DNA from: Euryarchaeota archaeon Ods02
GTDB taxonomy: Archaea; Halobacteriota; Halobacteria; Halobacteriales; Halorutilaceae
Length of the DNA stretch: 45,149 bases
NCBI GenBank assembly: GCA_028751075.1
Contig: JAQZDA010000016.1
Span: forward strand, 1 to 45,149
Direction of reading: 5' to 3'
Shown here: one piece after another, positions 8,517 through 16,588 of the stretch
Layout of the letters: every line of letters begins with the position of its first letter
Position numbering within the stretch: the stretch's first letter is position 1
Program-made: the position numbers and the translations under genes
Notes under the pieces: generated by a model
Databases searched by the model: none
Told to the model about the DNA's origin: nothing
Seen by the model: the letters and a program-made list of their open reading frames with translations, nothing else

Positions 8517-8942
8517 CTAGCTTTCGTCGCCTGCGAACCCGTCCTCGTACTCCCTGAACCGCTCCCTCCAGCTGTCCGGCACCCTGGTGGGTCTGCCGTC
8601 GTCGTCTACGGCGACCTGCACCGACGACGCCTCCGCCGCCAGCTCACCGTCGACCTCGACTTCGTACTCCGTCGTCATGCTGGACTCTCCGACGTCGACG
8701 GTGCGGACGCCGACCTCGACCTTGTCTTCGAACTCGATAGGTCTGCGGAAGTCGACTTCGACGTTGACGACGTTGAAGTCGACGTCGTCGGCTTCACCGA
8801 ACCCCATCTCCAGTACGTCGCCGTAGTACTGCGTCCGCGCGACCTCGAGATACGTCACGTAGACTGCGTTGTTGACGTGTCCGAGGAGGTCGAGGTCACG
8901 GAAACGCACCTCTATCTCGTGAGTGAACCTGAAGCCATCCAT
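8517..8942 (-). CDS. Hot-dog acyl-CoA thioesterase (YbgC/4HBT family)
   Basis: 141 residues from ATG 8942 (MDGFRFTHEIEVRFRDLDLL); a GTG at 8960 would add six residues. The active-site motif RDLDLLGHVNNAVYVTYLE is the classic 4HBT signature, with catalytic Asp in the D-x-x-GHVNN block. The rest alternates strands as in single hot-dog domains (VDFRRPIEFEDKVEVGVRTV). It hydrolyses a short or medium acyl-CoA; the substrate is not predictable. It converges with the KH gene, leaving 24 bases between stops. Confidence 0.88.
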   Translation of the reverse strand: MDGFRFTHEIEVRFRDLDLLGHVNNAVYVTYLEVARTQYYGDVLEMGFGEADDVDFNVVNVEVDFRRPIEFEDKVEVGVRTVDVGESSMTTEYEVEVDGELAAEASSVQVAVDDDGRPTRVPDSWRERFREYEDGFAGDES

Positions 8943-9031
8943 GACCGACCTCTGTACCACGGTGTTCTAAACTTCATCGGAGGAAGACGGCTAAGCTGGC
9001 GAAACCATAACACCCGTTCTACCGGAGTAGT

Positions 9032-9967
9032 TCACCAGGGTGTACGTGAGGGCGGCAGGGACAGCAGGGATTCGGAGGCGTCGACGGGTTCGAGGTCTAG
9101 CCGCCGCAGGCTTTCGAGGTAGCGGTCGTTGAACCTGGCTCTATACGGTAACCGGGGTACGGTGGCGCGGGTGAGGGAGGCGAACCTCCGGTAGGCGGTG
9201 CGTCGGCCTGCGCTCCACTTGAAGCCGTACTTCCGTCGGACATCCGCCGGCATCGCACCCGCAGCCAGCAGCTCGAGCGGCGCTTTCAGACCCGTCCACT
9301 GCCCGAGGAGGGCGTCTCTTATGCGTTCCGCCTTTGAGCCGACGGCGACCTCAGTCTCTATAACACCGCGGTAGTAGCTGTAGAACTCGTCGAGTGAGTC
9401 CGGCACCATCTCCCGCGGTACACCCATCAGGACGGCGAACTCTTCGCTCTCCCTGTAGTACCGCTCGCGTTCCCCTCGCGTGAGGGTGCCGACGAACGTC
9501 CGGTAACCCTGAAGCGCCTGCTCTATCAGGGTGGCGTACACCCAGAGAAGGAGCTCGGGGTCGTTCGCGCTGTAGCTTTCGCCTGCTTCGTAGGGGCCGA
9601 CGTCCTCCGTGAGCTCGCCGTGGACGTCGTCGTGGATGTCGCGGACGCGGACGGACGCCGCTACCGCGTCTTCCGCGGCTCCGAAGCTGACGTCGTCGAC
9701 TATGTCGAACGTCCGCTGGAACCGACCGACGGCGTCGTCTTCGAACGAGCTGTGTTCGCTGACGCCGGCGGCGACCTTCGGATGCGCGACCTGAAGCAAC
9801 GCCGCGGACGCACCCGCCACAAGGATGGCGTTCTCCCTGTTGACCCTCCAGCTTACGGAGCCAGGGCCGAAGAACCCCGTCTCAGGGTCGTCGATGTTCT
9901 CTAGCATCTTTTCGATGTCGCTCGGGAGGCTCTCGAGTCCCCCGCCGCCGCTGGAGTAGACGGACAT
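9032..9967 (-). CDS. DUF2236 / MpaB-like (latex-clearing-protein-like) oxygenase
   Basis: 311 residues from ATG 9967. Family landmarks are the entry SVSWRVNRENAILVAGASAA, the histidine block LLQVAHPKVAAGVSEHSSF, the arginine/threonine stretch GRFQRTFDIVDDVSFG and the helix YSANDPELLLWVYATLIEQA. These match the DUF2236 superfamily, which includes fungal MpaB and bacterial rubber oxygenase Lcp, all probably haem proteins; the AHP histidine is a candidate haem or active-site residue by analogy. There is no signal peptide. Substrate unknown. A TATA-like box 24-30 bases before the ATG supports this start over a TTG at 9982. It diverges from the adenosyltransferase across a repeat array. Confidence 0.8.
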   Translation of the reverse strand: MSVYSSGGGGLESLPSDIEKMLENIDDPETGFFGPGSVSWRVNRENAILVAGASAALLQVAHPKVAAGVSEHSSFEDDAVGRFQRTFDIVDDVSFGAAEDAVAASVRVRDIHDDVHGELTEDVGPYEAGESYSANDPELLLWVYATLIEQALQGYRTFVGTLTRGERERYYRESEEFAVLMGVPREMVPDSLDEFYSYYRGVIETEVAVGSKAERIRDALLGQWTGLKAPLELLAAGAMPADVRRKYGFKWSAGRRTAYRRFASLTRATVPRLPYRARFNDRYLESLRRLDLEPVDASESLLSLPPSRTPW

Positions 9968-9990
9968 CCCAACAACATCCAAGTTCAGAG

Positions 9991-9997
9991 GTAAAAG
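9991..9997 (-). promoter_or_regulatory. TATA-like box for the DUF2236 oxygenase gene
   Basis: On the minus strand CTTTTAC lies 24-30 bases before the ATG at 9967, fitting a leaderless start. Confidence 0.4.
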
Positions 9998-10063
9998 CCT
10001 TCGGCAGGATAGCTTCGCCGTCGAACCACTGACTCATCTATCTTATCCCGCGTACACGTTCCC

Positions 10064-10203
10064 CATCTACAGGGGAGAGAACCCAGCGGGTGGCCTCCGT
10101 TCTATAGGGGAAAGAACCTAGCGGGTGGCCTCCGTTCTATAGGGGAAAGAACCTAGCGGGTGGCCTCCGTTCTATAGGGGAAAGAACCTAGCGGGTGGCC
10201 TCC
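10064..10203 (+). repeat. 35-bp tandem repeat array, four units, next to the cob(I)alamin adenosyltransferase gene
   Basis: Three identical 35-bp units start at 10099, 10134 and 10169, preceded by one degenerate unit at 10064-10098 with about five differences. The array breaks off after GTTG at 10204. Each perfect unit opens with GTTCTATAGGGGAAAGAAC, a 5-bp inverted repeat (GTTCT/AGAAC) around a TATA-like CTATAG, and ends in CTAGCGGGTGGCCTCC. There are no spacers, so it is not a CRISPR. The last unit ends 12 bases before the ATG of the adenosyltransferase. The array could be stacked promoters or repressor sites; identity between copies suggests recent expansion. Confidence 0.95.
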
Positions 10204-10215
10204 GTTGTAGCCGGT

Positions 10216-10740
10216 ATGAAGATCTACACTGGACGCGGAGACGCCGGCGAGACAGATCTGCGAACGGGTGACCGTGTGTCGAAGTCCTCGGAACGCATAG
10301 AAGCCTACGGAGCCGTCGACGAAGCCAACGCATCGGTCGGAGTGGCGCGCGAGGGGCTCGAGGAGGACGACGTACGTGACGCCCTGATGGAGGTTCAGCA
10401 GCTTCTTTTCAAGGCTCAGGCGGATCTAGCCGACCCCGACGACGAAGGCCCCACGGTCGAGGAAGAGGACGCGGATCGGCTGGAGGACGTCTGCGACGAC
10501 TTCGACGAGGAGCTCGAACCCCTCGACAGCTTCGTACTGCCGTCAGGGCCTGCGGCGGAGCTACACCGAGCACGGTCGGTGACACGGAGGGCGGAACGCC
10601 GATGCGTGAAGCTACAGGAGGTCGAGGGAGACGTCGACGAGGTGCTGGTGGCGTTGAACAGGCTTTCGGATCTCCTGTTCGTGTTAGCCCGGGTAGTCAA
10701 CCAGCGGGCTGAATACACCGAGGACTCTCCGTCTTACTAG
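10216..10740 (+). CDS. ATP:cob(I)alamin adenosyltransferase, PduO type
   Basis: 174 residues from ATG 10216; the frame is open to a GTG inside the repeat array, but MKIYTGRGDAGETDLRTGDR is the family N-terminus. Signature blocks are the ATP-binding TGRGDAGETDL, KSSERIEAYGAVDEANASVG and the C-terminal helix LPSGPAAELHRARSVTRRAE. It makes adenosylcobalamin from cob(I)alamin and ATP. The B12-dependent mutase operon at 19.5-22.7 kb is the obvious user of the product. The gene is immediately preceded by the 35-bp array and converges with the MFS gene, with one base between stops. Confidence 0.93.
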   Translation: MKIYTGRGDAGETDLRTGDRVSKSSERIEAYGAVDEANASVGVAREGLEEDDVRDALMEVQQLLFKAQADLADPDDEGPTVEEEDADRLEDVCDDFDEELEPLDSFVLPSGPAAELHRARSVTRRAERRCVKLQEVEGDVDEVLVALNRLSDLLFVLARVVNQRAEYTEDSPSY

Positions 10741-10741
10741 G

Positions 10742-12004
10742 TCAAATCAGGCTCTTCAAGCCGTCTGCGTCGTCGACGGTCTCCTCGACCTCGAGGTAGA
10801 CGAGGGCGGCGCCTGCGGCGGCGAGCGCGGCGCCGAACGCGAACGGAACGACGAAGCCGTACCGGACGAGGTAGCCGGATGAAAGCGGGCCAAGGCTGAC
10901 GCCTAACATGAAACCCATCGTCAACATCGAGAGCTTGCTGCCGGCGTCTCCCTGGGCGAGGTCGCCGACGAGCGCGAGAGCGGGGGCGAACACCATGGCG
11001 CCGGCGACGCCCTGCAGCAGGCGGGCGGCGAACATCTGCTCCGGCGTCACCACGACGCCCTGCACGAACGTAGTCGGAACCAGTAGGATCATACCCCAGA
11101 GGACGAAGGCCTTCCGACCAGCTATGTCGCTGGCGCGTCCCACCGGCGTCTGCAGCAGTATCTGGGCGACGATGAACGCGCTGAACTGCAGGCCGAACGC
11201 CGTGGCACCCTGACCGAGGCGGCGGTTGATGTCGACCTGAAGCGTCGCGAACAAGGCGATTCCGACCGCCATGAACGACGTCGCCGCCGCCAGAACGAAG
11301 ACTGGGTCGAAGCCTCCATCGGCGGCGCGGATGCGGAAGCTAGGTCGGCTGCGGCCTGCGTCGACTCGGGTTTCCTCGGGGTCGTGGATGAACAGCTGGA
11401 CGAGGACTAGGCTGACTGCAGCGGCGACTGCGGCGAAGTAGAACGCTGCCTCGAACCCCGACATCTGCAGGCTGGCGACGGCGTAGGGTCCGGCGTTGAC
11501 GACGGCGCCTGCTGCGATGGGTCCGGTTCCGAACCCGATGAGTCGGAAGGTGTTGTAGACGCCCATGTTGCCGCCGCGGGTGGTGATCTCGCTGTACTCG
11601 CTGACGAGGGCGACGGCGGCGGGCATGATGAGGGCGCCGCTGAAGCCCTGGAGGGCGCGGACGGCGAGCACTCCTGTGTAGGTGTCTACGAGGGTGTATG
11701 CTGCGTTGGCGACCGCGAGCAACGACAGTCCGATCAAGACGAACAGCTTGCGTCGGCGTACGCGGTCGCTGGCGGAGCCGGTGAAAGGTTGGAAGACGGC
11801 GCTGACGAAACCCGAGAGCGAGAGCACGAGTCCGGTTACGAAGACCTCGTCGGCTCCCCAGAGCGTTCCGGTGACGGCGTCGCTGGCGATGAACAGGGGG
11901 ATGACGATGATTATGAAGCTGTTTCCGAGGCTCTCCGCCATCTGAGCCAGGGACAGCGTGATTACTCTGCTGTCGGCGTCGAACCGCTCCAGTATCTGTT
12001 TCAA
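10742..12004 (-). CDS. MFS transporter
   Basis: 420 residues, about twelve helices. The loop 2-3 motif A is clear (FTGSASDRVRRRKLFVLIG), with a second-half equivalent (TPVGRASDIAGRKAFVLWG). Helix 4 region VRALQGFSGALIMPAAVALV and its second-half counterpart LLQGVAGAMVFAPALAL match the drug/metabolite efflux group (DHA1-like). The start is a TTG; an ATG 21 codons in (MAESLGNSF) would cut into helix 1, so the TTG is preferred. Substrate unknown. It sits downstream of the PitA-like gene on the same strand, 40 bases away, and may be co-transcribed. Confidence 0.87.
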   Translation of the reverse strand: MKQILERFDADSRVITLSLAQMAESLGNSFIIIVIPLFIASDAVTGTLWGADEVFVTGLVLSLSGFVSAVFQPFTGSASDRVRRRKLFVLIGLSLLAVANAAYTLVDTYTGVLAVRALQGFSGALIMPAAVALVSEYSEITTRGGNMGVYNTFRLIGFGTGPIAAGAVVNAGPYAVASLQMSGFEAAFYFAAVAAAVSLVLVQLFIHDPEETRVDAGRSRPSFRIRAADGGFDPVFVLAAATSFMAVGIALFATLQVDINRRLGQGATAFGLQFSAFIVAQILLQTPVGRASDIAGRKAFVLWGMILLVPTTFVQGVVVTPEQMFAARLLQGVAGAMVFAPALALVGDLAQGDAGSKLSMLTMGFMLGVSLGPLSSGYLVRYGFVVPFAFGAALAAAGAALVYLEVEETVDDADGLKSLI

Positions 12005-12044
12005 CAGTTCCCTCGAATCTTGAGGTGGTTACCTGTCGGTTTCT

Positions 12045-13478
12045 CTACGCGAGGAAGACGTGACGCGGGGTGTCGTCGAGTATCTCCCTCCCCCACGACA
12101 CTGTGTCGCGGAATGCTTCACTTCGGAAGAACTCCATCGCGTCCTCCTTCGACCTCCAGTTCGACGCGATGAACATGTCGTTCTCGTCCCGGGTGCAGGC
12201 ATAGAGCTTCGTCTCACTGTGACCCTCCATCTCCCCTAGCGCGGCTCCGACCTCGTCGAAGGTCTCGAGGAAGTCCCCGCGGTGGTCTGGTTTCACCTGG
12301 TAGAACATACCCATGGTTCCGAATCCCTCCTCCCGTTCGCCGGCGCGTCCTACTACTCCAGGTAGGTCGCTGAGGAAGCCTGCCGCGGTCTCCGCGGCTT
12401 CCTCGGTGTCCCAGATGCTGACGACGGCGGCGTCTTCTCCGTCGAAGTCTCTGTAGACCTCGGTCTTCACGTGGCTGTCGTAGTGCTCGAAGTTCCCCCT
12501 GAGGCCATCTATGTCGTCGGCGAGAGCTTCCGCGTCCTCCTCGCTGTAGAGCACGAGCGCGTAGACGTCCTCACCGTGCGGCTTTCCACCGTATACGCCC
12601 ATCTCCTCCAGCTCGCTGCGGATGTCGTCGTCTTCACCCAAGCCATGTGGGTTTGCACCGGATTCGTCGTGCTTCGGCTGTGAACCACCGTGCGCCGATG
12701 AAGAGGTGGCTCGGGGACCTTCCGTGGGTTCAGCTGTGGCTTCGCCTTCGAGGTAGTTCTGAAGGTCGTCTGGTGCGAGGTGGACTCCTGTGTAAAACGG
12801 TCCGAACTCGCTGTATCGGCTGCTTGCTTCGTCGAACCTCATCTCGTAGACTATCTGTTTCGCGTACCTGAGGTCGTCGACGAAGAGGTCGACACCCCAC
12901 TCCCAGTCGTCGAGTCCTATGGAGCCGGATATCAGCTGTTCTACGTCGCCGGCGTAGGCTTCACCTGTCTCACGGTGTTCGTGCATCATCTCCCGGCGGC
13001 GGTCGTGCGGCAGCGTGTACCAGTTGAACTGTTCCCCGCGACGCCGGCTCATCGGGTAGAAGGAGACGTACCGTCGGTCGGGTATGGAGGGGAACAGCTT
13101 CTTCTCCGCGTAACCGCTGAGGTTGCCTTCCGCGACGTCCTGGTTGGTGTAGCCGCCGATCTCGGTGACGCTGACGTAGCTCGCGCTCTCGAGGGTGTAG
13201 TCCGCTAGAGCCGTCTGTTCGAACCCGCGTTCCACCTGGTCTAGCTCCTCCACTGTAGCGCGGATGTGAACCTGCATGAGGTCTGCTTTGTCTCCTACAA
13301 CTCCGTACAGCCCTGAGTCGCCTTCGCCGACATCGGAGGCGTCTTCGAGGTAGCTGCTGGCTTCGTCCGCCACCTTCGCGAGGTCGTCTTCGTCGAGCGT
13401 CTTCAGAGCCCCCCACTCGAGCTTCCGCATGTCGTGTAGAACGAACCATCCTTCGGCTTTGTCCCTCGGCTCTGGCAT
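12045..13478 (-). CDS. pitA: PitA-like haem protein: chlorite-dismutase/HemQ domain fused to ABM domains
   Basis: 477 residues. Residues 1-245 form a chlorite-dismutase-fold domain. The key motif is FYPMSRRRGEQFNWYTLP with Y141, M143 and R145, followed 27 residues later by H168 (MMHEHRETG). These align with the radical tyrosine (Y147) and proximal histidine (H174) of Listeria coproheme decarboxylase, and the spacing is identical. A low-complexity linker (about 250-305) leads to two ABM-like ferredoxin folds, about 310-385 and 390-477, the second ending ILDDTPRHVFLA. This fusion is the haloarchaeal PitA type. It probably acts in haem synthesis (coproheme decarboxylation) or haem handling. Its own TATA box lies at 13501. 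Confidence 0.88.
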   Translation of the reverse strand: MPEPRDKAEGWFVLHDMRKLEWGALKTLDEDDLAKVADEASSYLEDASDVGEGDSGLYGVVGDKADLMQVHIRATVEELDQVERGFEQTALADYTLESASYVSVTEIGGYTNQDVAEGNLSGYAEKKLFPSIPDRRYVSFYPMSRRRGEQFNWYTLPHDRRREMMHEHRETGEAYAGDVEQLISGSIGLDDWEWGVDLFVDDLRYAKQIVYEMRFDEASSRYSEFGPFYTGVHLAPDDLQNYLEGEATAEPTEGPRATSSSAHGGSQPKHDESGANPHGLGEDDDIRSELEEMGVYGGKPHGEDVYALVLYSEEDAEALADDIDGLRGNFEHYDSHVKTEVYRDFDGEDAAVVSIWDTEEAAETAAGFLSDLPGVVGRAGEREEGFGTMGMFYQVKPDHRGDFLETFDEVGAALGEMEGHSETKLYACTRDENDMFIASNWRSKEDAMEFFRSEAFRDTVSWGREILDDTPRHVFLA

Positions 13479-13500
13479 ATGCAGAACTCTCCGGTGCCGC

Positions 13501-13508
13501 AGTATAAC
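13501..13508 (-). promoter_or_regulatory. TATA-like box for the pitA-like gene
   Basis: Minus-strand GTTATACT lies 23-30 bases upstream of the ATG at 13478, supporting a leaderless start. Confidence 0.5.
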
Positions 13509-13540
13509 GCTGACGACTTAAACTTCAGAAAAGCCAAGAA

Positions 13541-15016
13541 CTATCTGTCAGCTTCGAGGCAGCTGTGTTCGACGAAGGTCAGAGTGGTTTCCTCTCCTCT
13601 GGAGTCCGGTGCCACCGAGCGTTCCACGAACTCCACGGTAACACTGACAGGTTCAGAGCCACCTGCGGTTCCCGCAGTACGGCAAACGTACTCCGCGAAC
13701 CCGCGCTGCTCGCCTTCGGTGCCCCGGCGTATTTTGTTGAGGTACCGGTACCACATCGTGGTCGGGTACTGGTCTGCTAGGTCGTCTGGGGGTTCGTAGC
13801 TGACGTCTCCGCCATGTAAGCCGTCGAAACGTTCGCCGTCACTGGATTCCACGGTGACAACGTACCACCCCGTCGTGGTCGGCGGGTTGGGCGCGTACAT
13901 CTTCCAGGCGTGGCTGTCCGGGTCGACGGAGGAGCCGTCAGCAGGCGTTGAGACGTAGCCGAGCGCCGCCACCTGCCACAATACGATGACCGCGAGCAAG
14001 ACCACGGCGAAGACACCGAACGCCGCGGTTGCTCTATCACGGAGAGCTTCCGGCATAACGTGTACGTCAGAGGCCTTCTGCAACTTATCCGTGGTTTCCC
14101 CGCCTAGGTTCTGGAACCTCTGGAAGTAAAGCCGGTGTTCTACCTGGTTCCAGAACTCCGGCGGCAGATACAGTAATAGCGCCGCGATGACGACGATTGG
14201 GAATACACCGAGACGCAGTGTCAACGCCATCCCGACGTGGGCTACGACGAAAGACAGGGTGTAGAGGGCACGGGGCCAGCCGGTGAGGGCGACGAGGAGG
14301 AAAGATGTCGACAGCAGCGCGATCCAGATCCAGTTTATCGCCGTGAGCGCCGTCGTATGCTCGGCGAGAACCGGACCGAGGTAGACGGTGATGTCTTCGA
14401 GGGCGAAGATGACCTTGACTGCGTCGCCGTTCATCCATAGCTCCCCCCTGAACCTCAGCACCGCGTTAGACAGGTATATCGCCAGAAGGACGCCGAGGGA
14501 TGCAGCCGCGGCCGGCGAGTACACCGGTCTCTTCGGTCTATCCCACCTTGCGTATGCGTCGACGGCCCATCTCCCCCCGACGGGCTGGGTTGCGAGGAGG
14601 ACGAGCAGGACGAACAGGAGGGTGTCGCCGCCGTTGACGACGTAGGGGTTGCGGAGATGGAGGGAGAGCAGGAGGACTGCGGAGGCCGCCGCCGCTGTAC
14701 GTGACCGGAAACCCAGGAGGAGCATCACAGCGAACATCGCGGACATACCGAAAAGGAGCAGCTGCAGCCCGAGGCTGCCGAAGAAGGCGTGCAGGCTGTA
14801 CGACGCCGCCGCGGGGTAGGTCTCCTGGAGCAGGGAACGCGGCACCACTCCTTCGTCGGTGTAGAACGCCGTGATGTCAGGTAGACGTAGCGCGAGGTCG
14901 ATGAGGAGGGCGGCTGCGAGGGTGATGCGGGCGGCGGCTAACGCCCGTGAGTCTATCGATAGACGTCGACGGACCGCAGTCTTCGACCAGGCGAAGACGT
15001 CATCGACGTCGAACAT
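13541..15016 (-). CDS. HTTM-domain membrane protein (gamma-carboxylase-like)
   Basis: 491 residues from ATG 15016 (MFDVDDVFAWSKTAVRRRLS). It shows the HTTM pattern: LDL/IDSRALAAARITLAAALL at the first helix, the DEGVVPRSLLQETY loop, then FLLGFRSRTAAAAS, LHLRNPYVVNGGDTLL and PVGGRWAVDAY. HTTM is the membrane part of vitamin-K-dependent gamma-glutamyl carboxylases, widely transferred among prokaryotes. About eight helices occupy residues 25-300. One more helix near 340 precedes a soluble C-terminal domain (about 365-491) containing MYAPNPPTTTGWYVVTVESS. No full carboxylase active site can be asserted, so the reaction is unknown. Confidence 0.78.
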   Translation of the reverse strand: MFDVDDVFAWSKTAVRRRLSIDSRALAAARITLAAALLIDLALRLPDITAFYTDEGVVPRSLLQETYPAAASYSLHAFFGSLGLQLLLFGMSAMFAVMLLLGFRSRTAAAASAVLLLSLHLRNPYVVNGGDTLLFVLLVLLATQPVGGRWAVDAYARWDRPKRPVYSPAAAASLGVLLAIYLSNAVLRFRGELWMNGDAVKVIFALEDITVYLGPVLAEHTTALTAINWIWIALLSTSFLLVALTGWPRALYTLSFVVAHVGMALTLRLGVFPIVVIAALLLYLPPEFWNQVEHRLYFQRFQNLGGETTDKLQKASDVHVMPEALRDRATAAFGVFAVVLLAVIVLWQVAALGYVSTPADGSSVDPDSHAWKMYAPNPPTTTGWYVVTVESSDGERFDGLHGGDVSYEPPDDLADQYPTTMWYRYLNKIRRGTEGEQRGFAEYVCRTAGTAGGSEPVSVTVEFVERSVAPDSRGEETTLTFVEHSCLEADR

Positions 15017-15121
15017 AACGAACCGGGTTCCTCCCATGGTGTTATCTCTTGCGGGAGACCCGACGAATCTATAGAGGTAAAGCCGTCGACACCGATGTCG
15101 AAACCTACGTCGAACGTTGTT

Positions 15122-15706
15122 TCAGTCGACGTAGTTCCAGAGGTACAGGCTGGCGTAAGTGCGGTACGGCCGCCAGTCGTCGCTGTGCTCCACCATCTCC
15201 TCCCGGGTCTCGTGGCCGTAGAGATCCTCCATAGCCTGCCGGATGCCGAGGTCACCTACGGGGAAGACGTCGTCGCGGCCGAGGACGAAGATCAGGAACA
15301 TGTCGCTGGTCCAGGTTCCGACGCCGCGTATCTTCTGAAGCTCCCTGCGGACCTCGTCGTCTTCCATCCCTCTGAAGCTGTCCTTCGTCCAGCCGCGTTC
15401 ACCGAAGGTCACGGCGGCGTCGACGACGTACTCGGCTTTCGCCTGCGACAACCCAACCTCCTGTAAGTCCGTGATGTCTGCGCTCCTTAGTTCCTCTGGA
15501 GATACCGTGAACTCGTCGAACAGCCTATCCCTAATCGCTTCCGCGGACGGCATCGACACCTGCTGTCTTATGATGCTGACGACGAGACGCTGGAACGCAT
15601 CCTCGTGGGGTTCCACGGTGTGGCGACCCTGTTCGTCTATCAACCTCGCCAGTTCGGGGTCGGATCTCAGGACGCTGTAGGGGTCAGAATCAGCTGATGC
15701 GGTCAT
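15122..15706 (-). CDS. DNA-3-methyladenine glycosylase (AlkA-type HhH-GPD)
   Basis: 194 residues. The helix-hairpin-helix is LQKIRGVGTWTSDMFLIFVL (about residues 123-142), followed by the catalytic aspartate block FPVGDLGIRQAM with D152. The N-terminal SIIRQQVSMPSAEAI is the conserved helix B block of the superfamily. There are no C-terminal iron-sulphur cysteines, which separates it from EndoIII/MutY and fits AlkA/MagIII-type alkylbase glycosylases. It removes alkylated purines, leaving an abasic site. The endonuclease IV gene ends one base before this ATG, so a base-excision-repair operon is clear. Confidence 0.88.
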   Translation of the reverse strand: MTASADSDPYSVLRSDPELARLIDEQGRHTVEPHEDAFQRLVVSIIRQQVSMPSAEAIRDRLFDEFTVSPEELRSADITDLQEVGLSQAKAEYVVDAAVTFGERGWTKDSFRGMEDDEVRRELQKIRGVGTWTSDMFLIFVLGRDDVFPVGDLGIRQAMEDLYGHETREEMVEHSDDWRPYRTYASLYLWNYVD

Positions 15707-15707
15707 C

Positions 15708-16535
15708 TCATTCTACGAGCGAGAGCAGGTGTTCGAGGTTGTCGCTGTATCCCTTGTCGTCGACGGGTGTCTCCAGCACCATCGGTTTGTCCTCGAGTTC
15801 AGGGTGGTTGACGACGTTTCGGAAGCCTTCGTCCCCTATCTCGCCTCCGCCGATGTGTTCGTGGTTGTCCTTCTCGCTCCCCAAGGGGTCCTTGCTGTCG
15901 TTGAGATGTAGTACGGGGACGTTCTCGATGCCGACGGTGCTGTCTAGCTCCTCAACCATCTCAGTGAACTCGTCGCTGTCGGCGAGGTCGTGGCCTGCGG
16001 CGTGGGCGTGGCAGGTGTCGATGCAGACGGCGGTGTCTTCGTCGTCGGTTTCGTCGTTCATCCGCTGTAGCTCCGTGAACTCCTTCCCCAGCGTCGTGCC
16101 TTTGCCCGCGGTGTTCTCGAACAACAATGTGACGTCGGTGGGTATCTCGAGGTCGTGTACGGCTTCGATGATGCGTTCGACTCCGTTGTCGCGGCCGCTT
16201 CCGGTGTGGGCGCCGGGGTGGAAGACGACGTACTCGACGCCGAGGGTAGCGGCGGCGTCTAGCTCCTTCTGCAGGCAGTTCTTGGACTTCCCCCAGAGGT
16301 CGTCTTTCGGCGTCGCGAGGTTTACGAGGTAGGTGCTGTGGATGACGTACGGCGACTGCCCGCTCTCGCTTCGGGCGTCCTTGAAATCGCTGGCTTCGTC
16401 TTCAGTGTACTCTCCGACGCTCCAGGTGCGGGGGCTGCCGGCGAATATCTGTCCGCAGCTTCCTCCGATGTCGGTCTGTCGGCTGATGGCTTTCTCGACG
16501 CCTCCGGAGACCGAGACATGTGCTCCTACGTTCAT
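15708..16535 (-). CDS. nfo: Endonuclease IV (AP endonuclease)
   Basis: 275 residues, full length. Metal ligands are in place: FHPGAHTGSG (His), LLFENTAGKG (Glu), CIDTCHAHAAG (Asp and His), VLHLNDSKDPLGSEKDNHEH then IGGGEIG (Asp and paired His), and MVLETPVDD (Glu). The start MNVGAHVSVSGG is the family N-terminus. It cuts DNA 5' of abasic sites using a trinuclear zinc centre. It is transcribed just before the AlkA-type glycosylase with one base between them, so lesion removal and strand incision are co-expressed. Confidence 0.95.
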   Translation of the reverse strand: MNVGAHVSVSGGVEKAISRQTDIGGSCGQIFAGSPRTWSVGEYTEDEASDFKDARSESGQSPYVIHSTYLVNLATPKDDLWGKSKNCLQKELDAAATLGVEYVVFHPGAHTGSGRDNGVERIIEAVHDLEIPTDVTLLFENTAGKGTTLGKEFTELQRMNDETDDEDTAVCIDTCHAHAAGHDLADSDEFTEMVEELDSTVGIENVPVLHLNDSKDPLGSEKDNHEHIGGGEIGDEGFRNVVNHPELEDKPMVLETPVDDKGYSDNLEHLLSLVE

Positions 16536-16588
16536 CTACCCGTAACGTCGTCTGGCGACGGGTAAGGTGTTTCGCTATTAGAGACGGT

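Noticed and set aside
10064-10203. CRISPR array.
   Set aside because: The 35-bp units are directly adjacent with no spacers, and there are no cas genes nearby.
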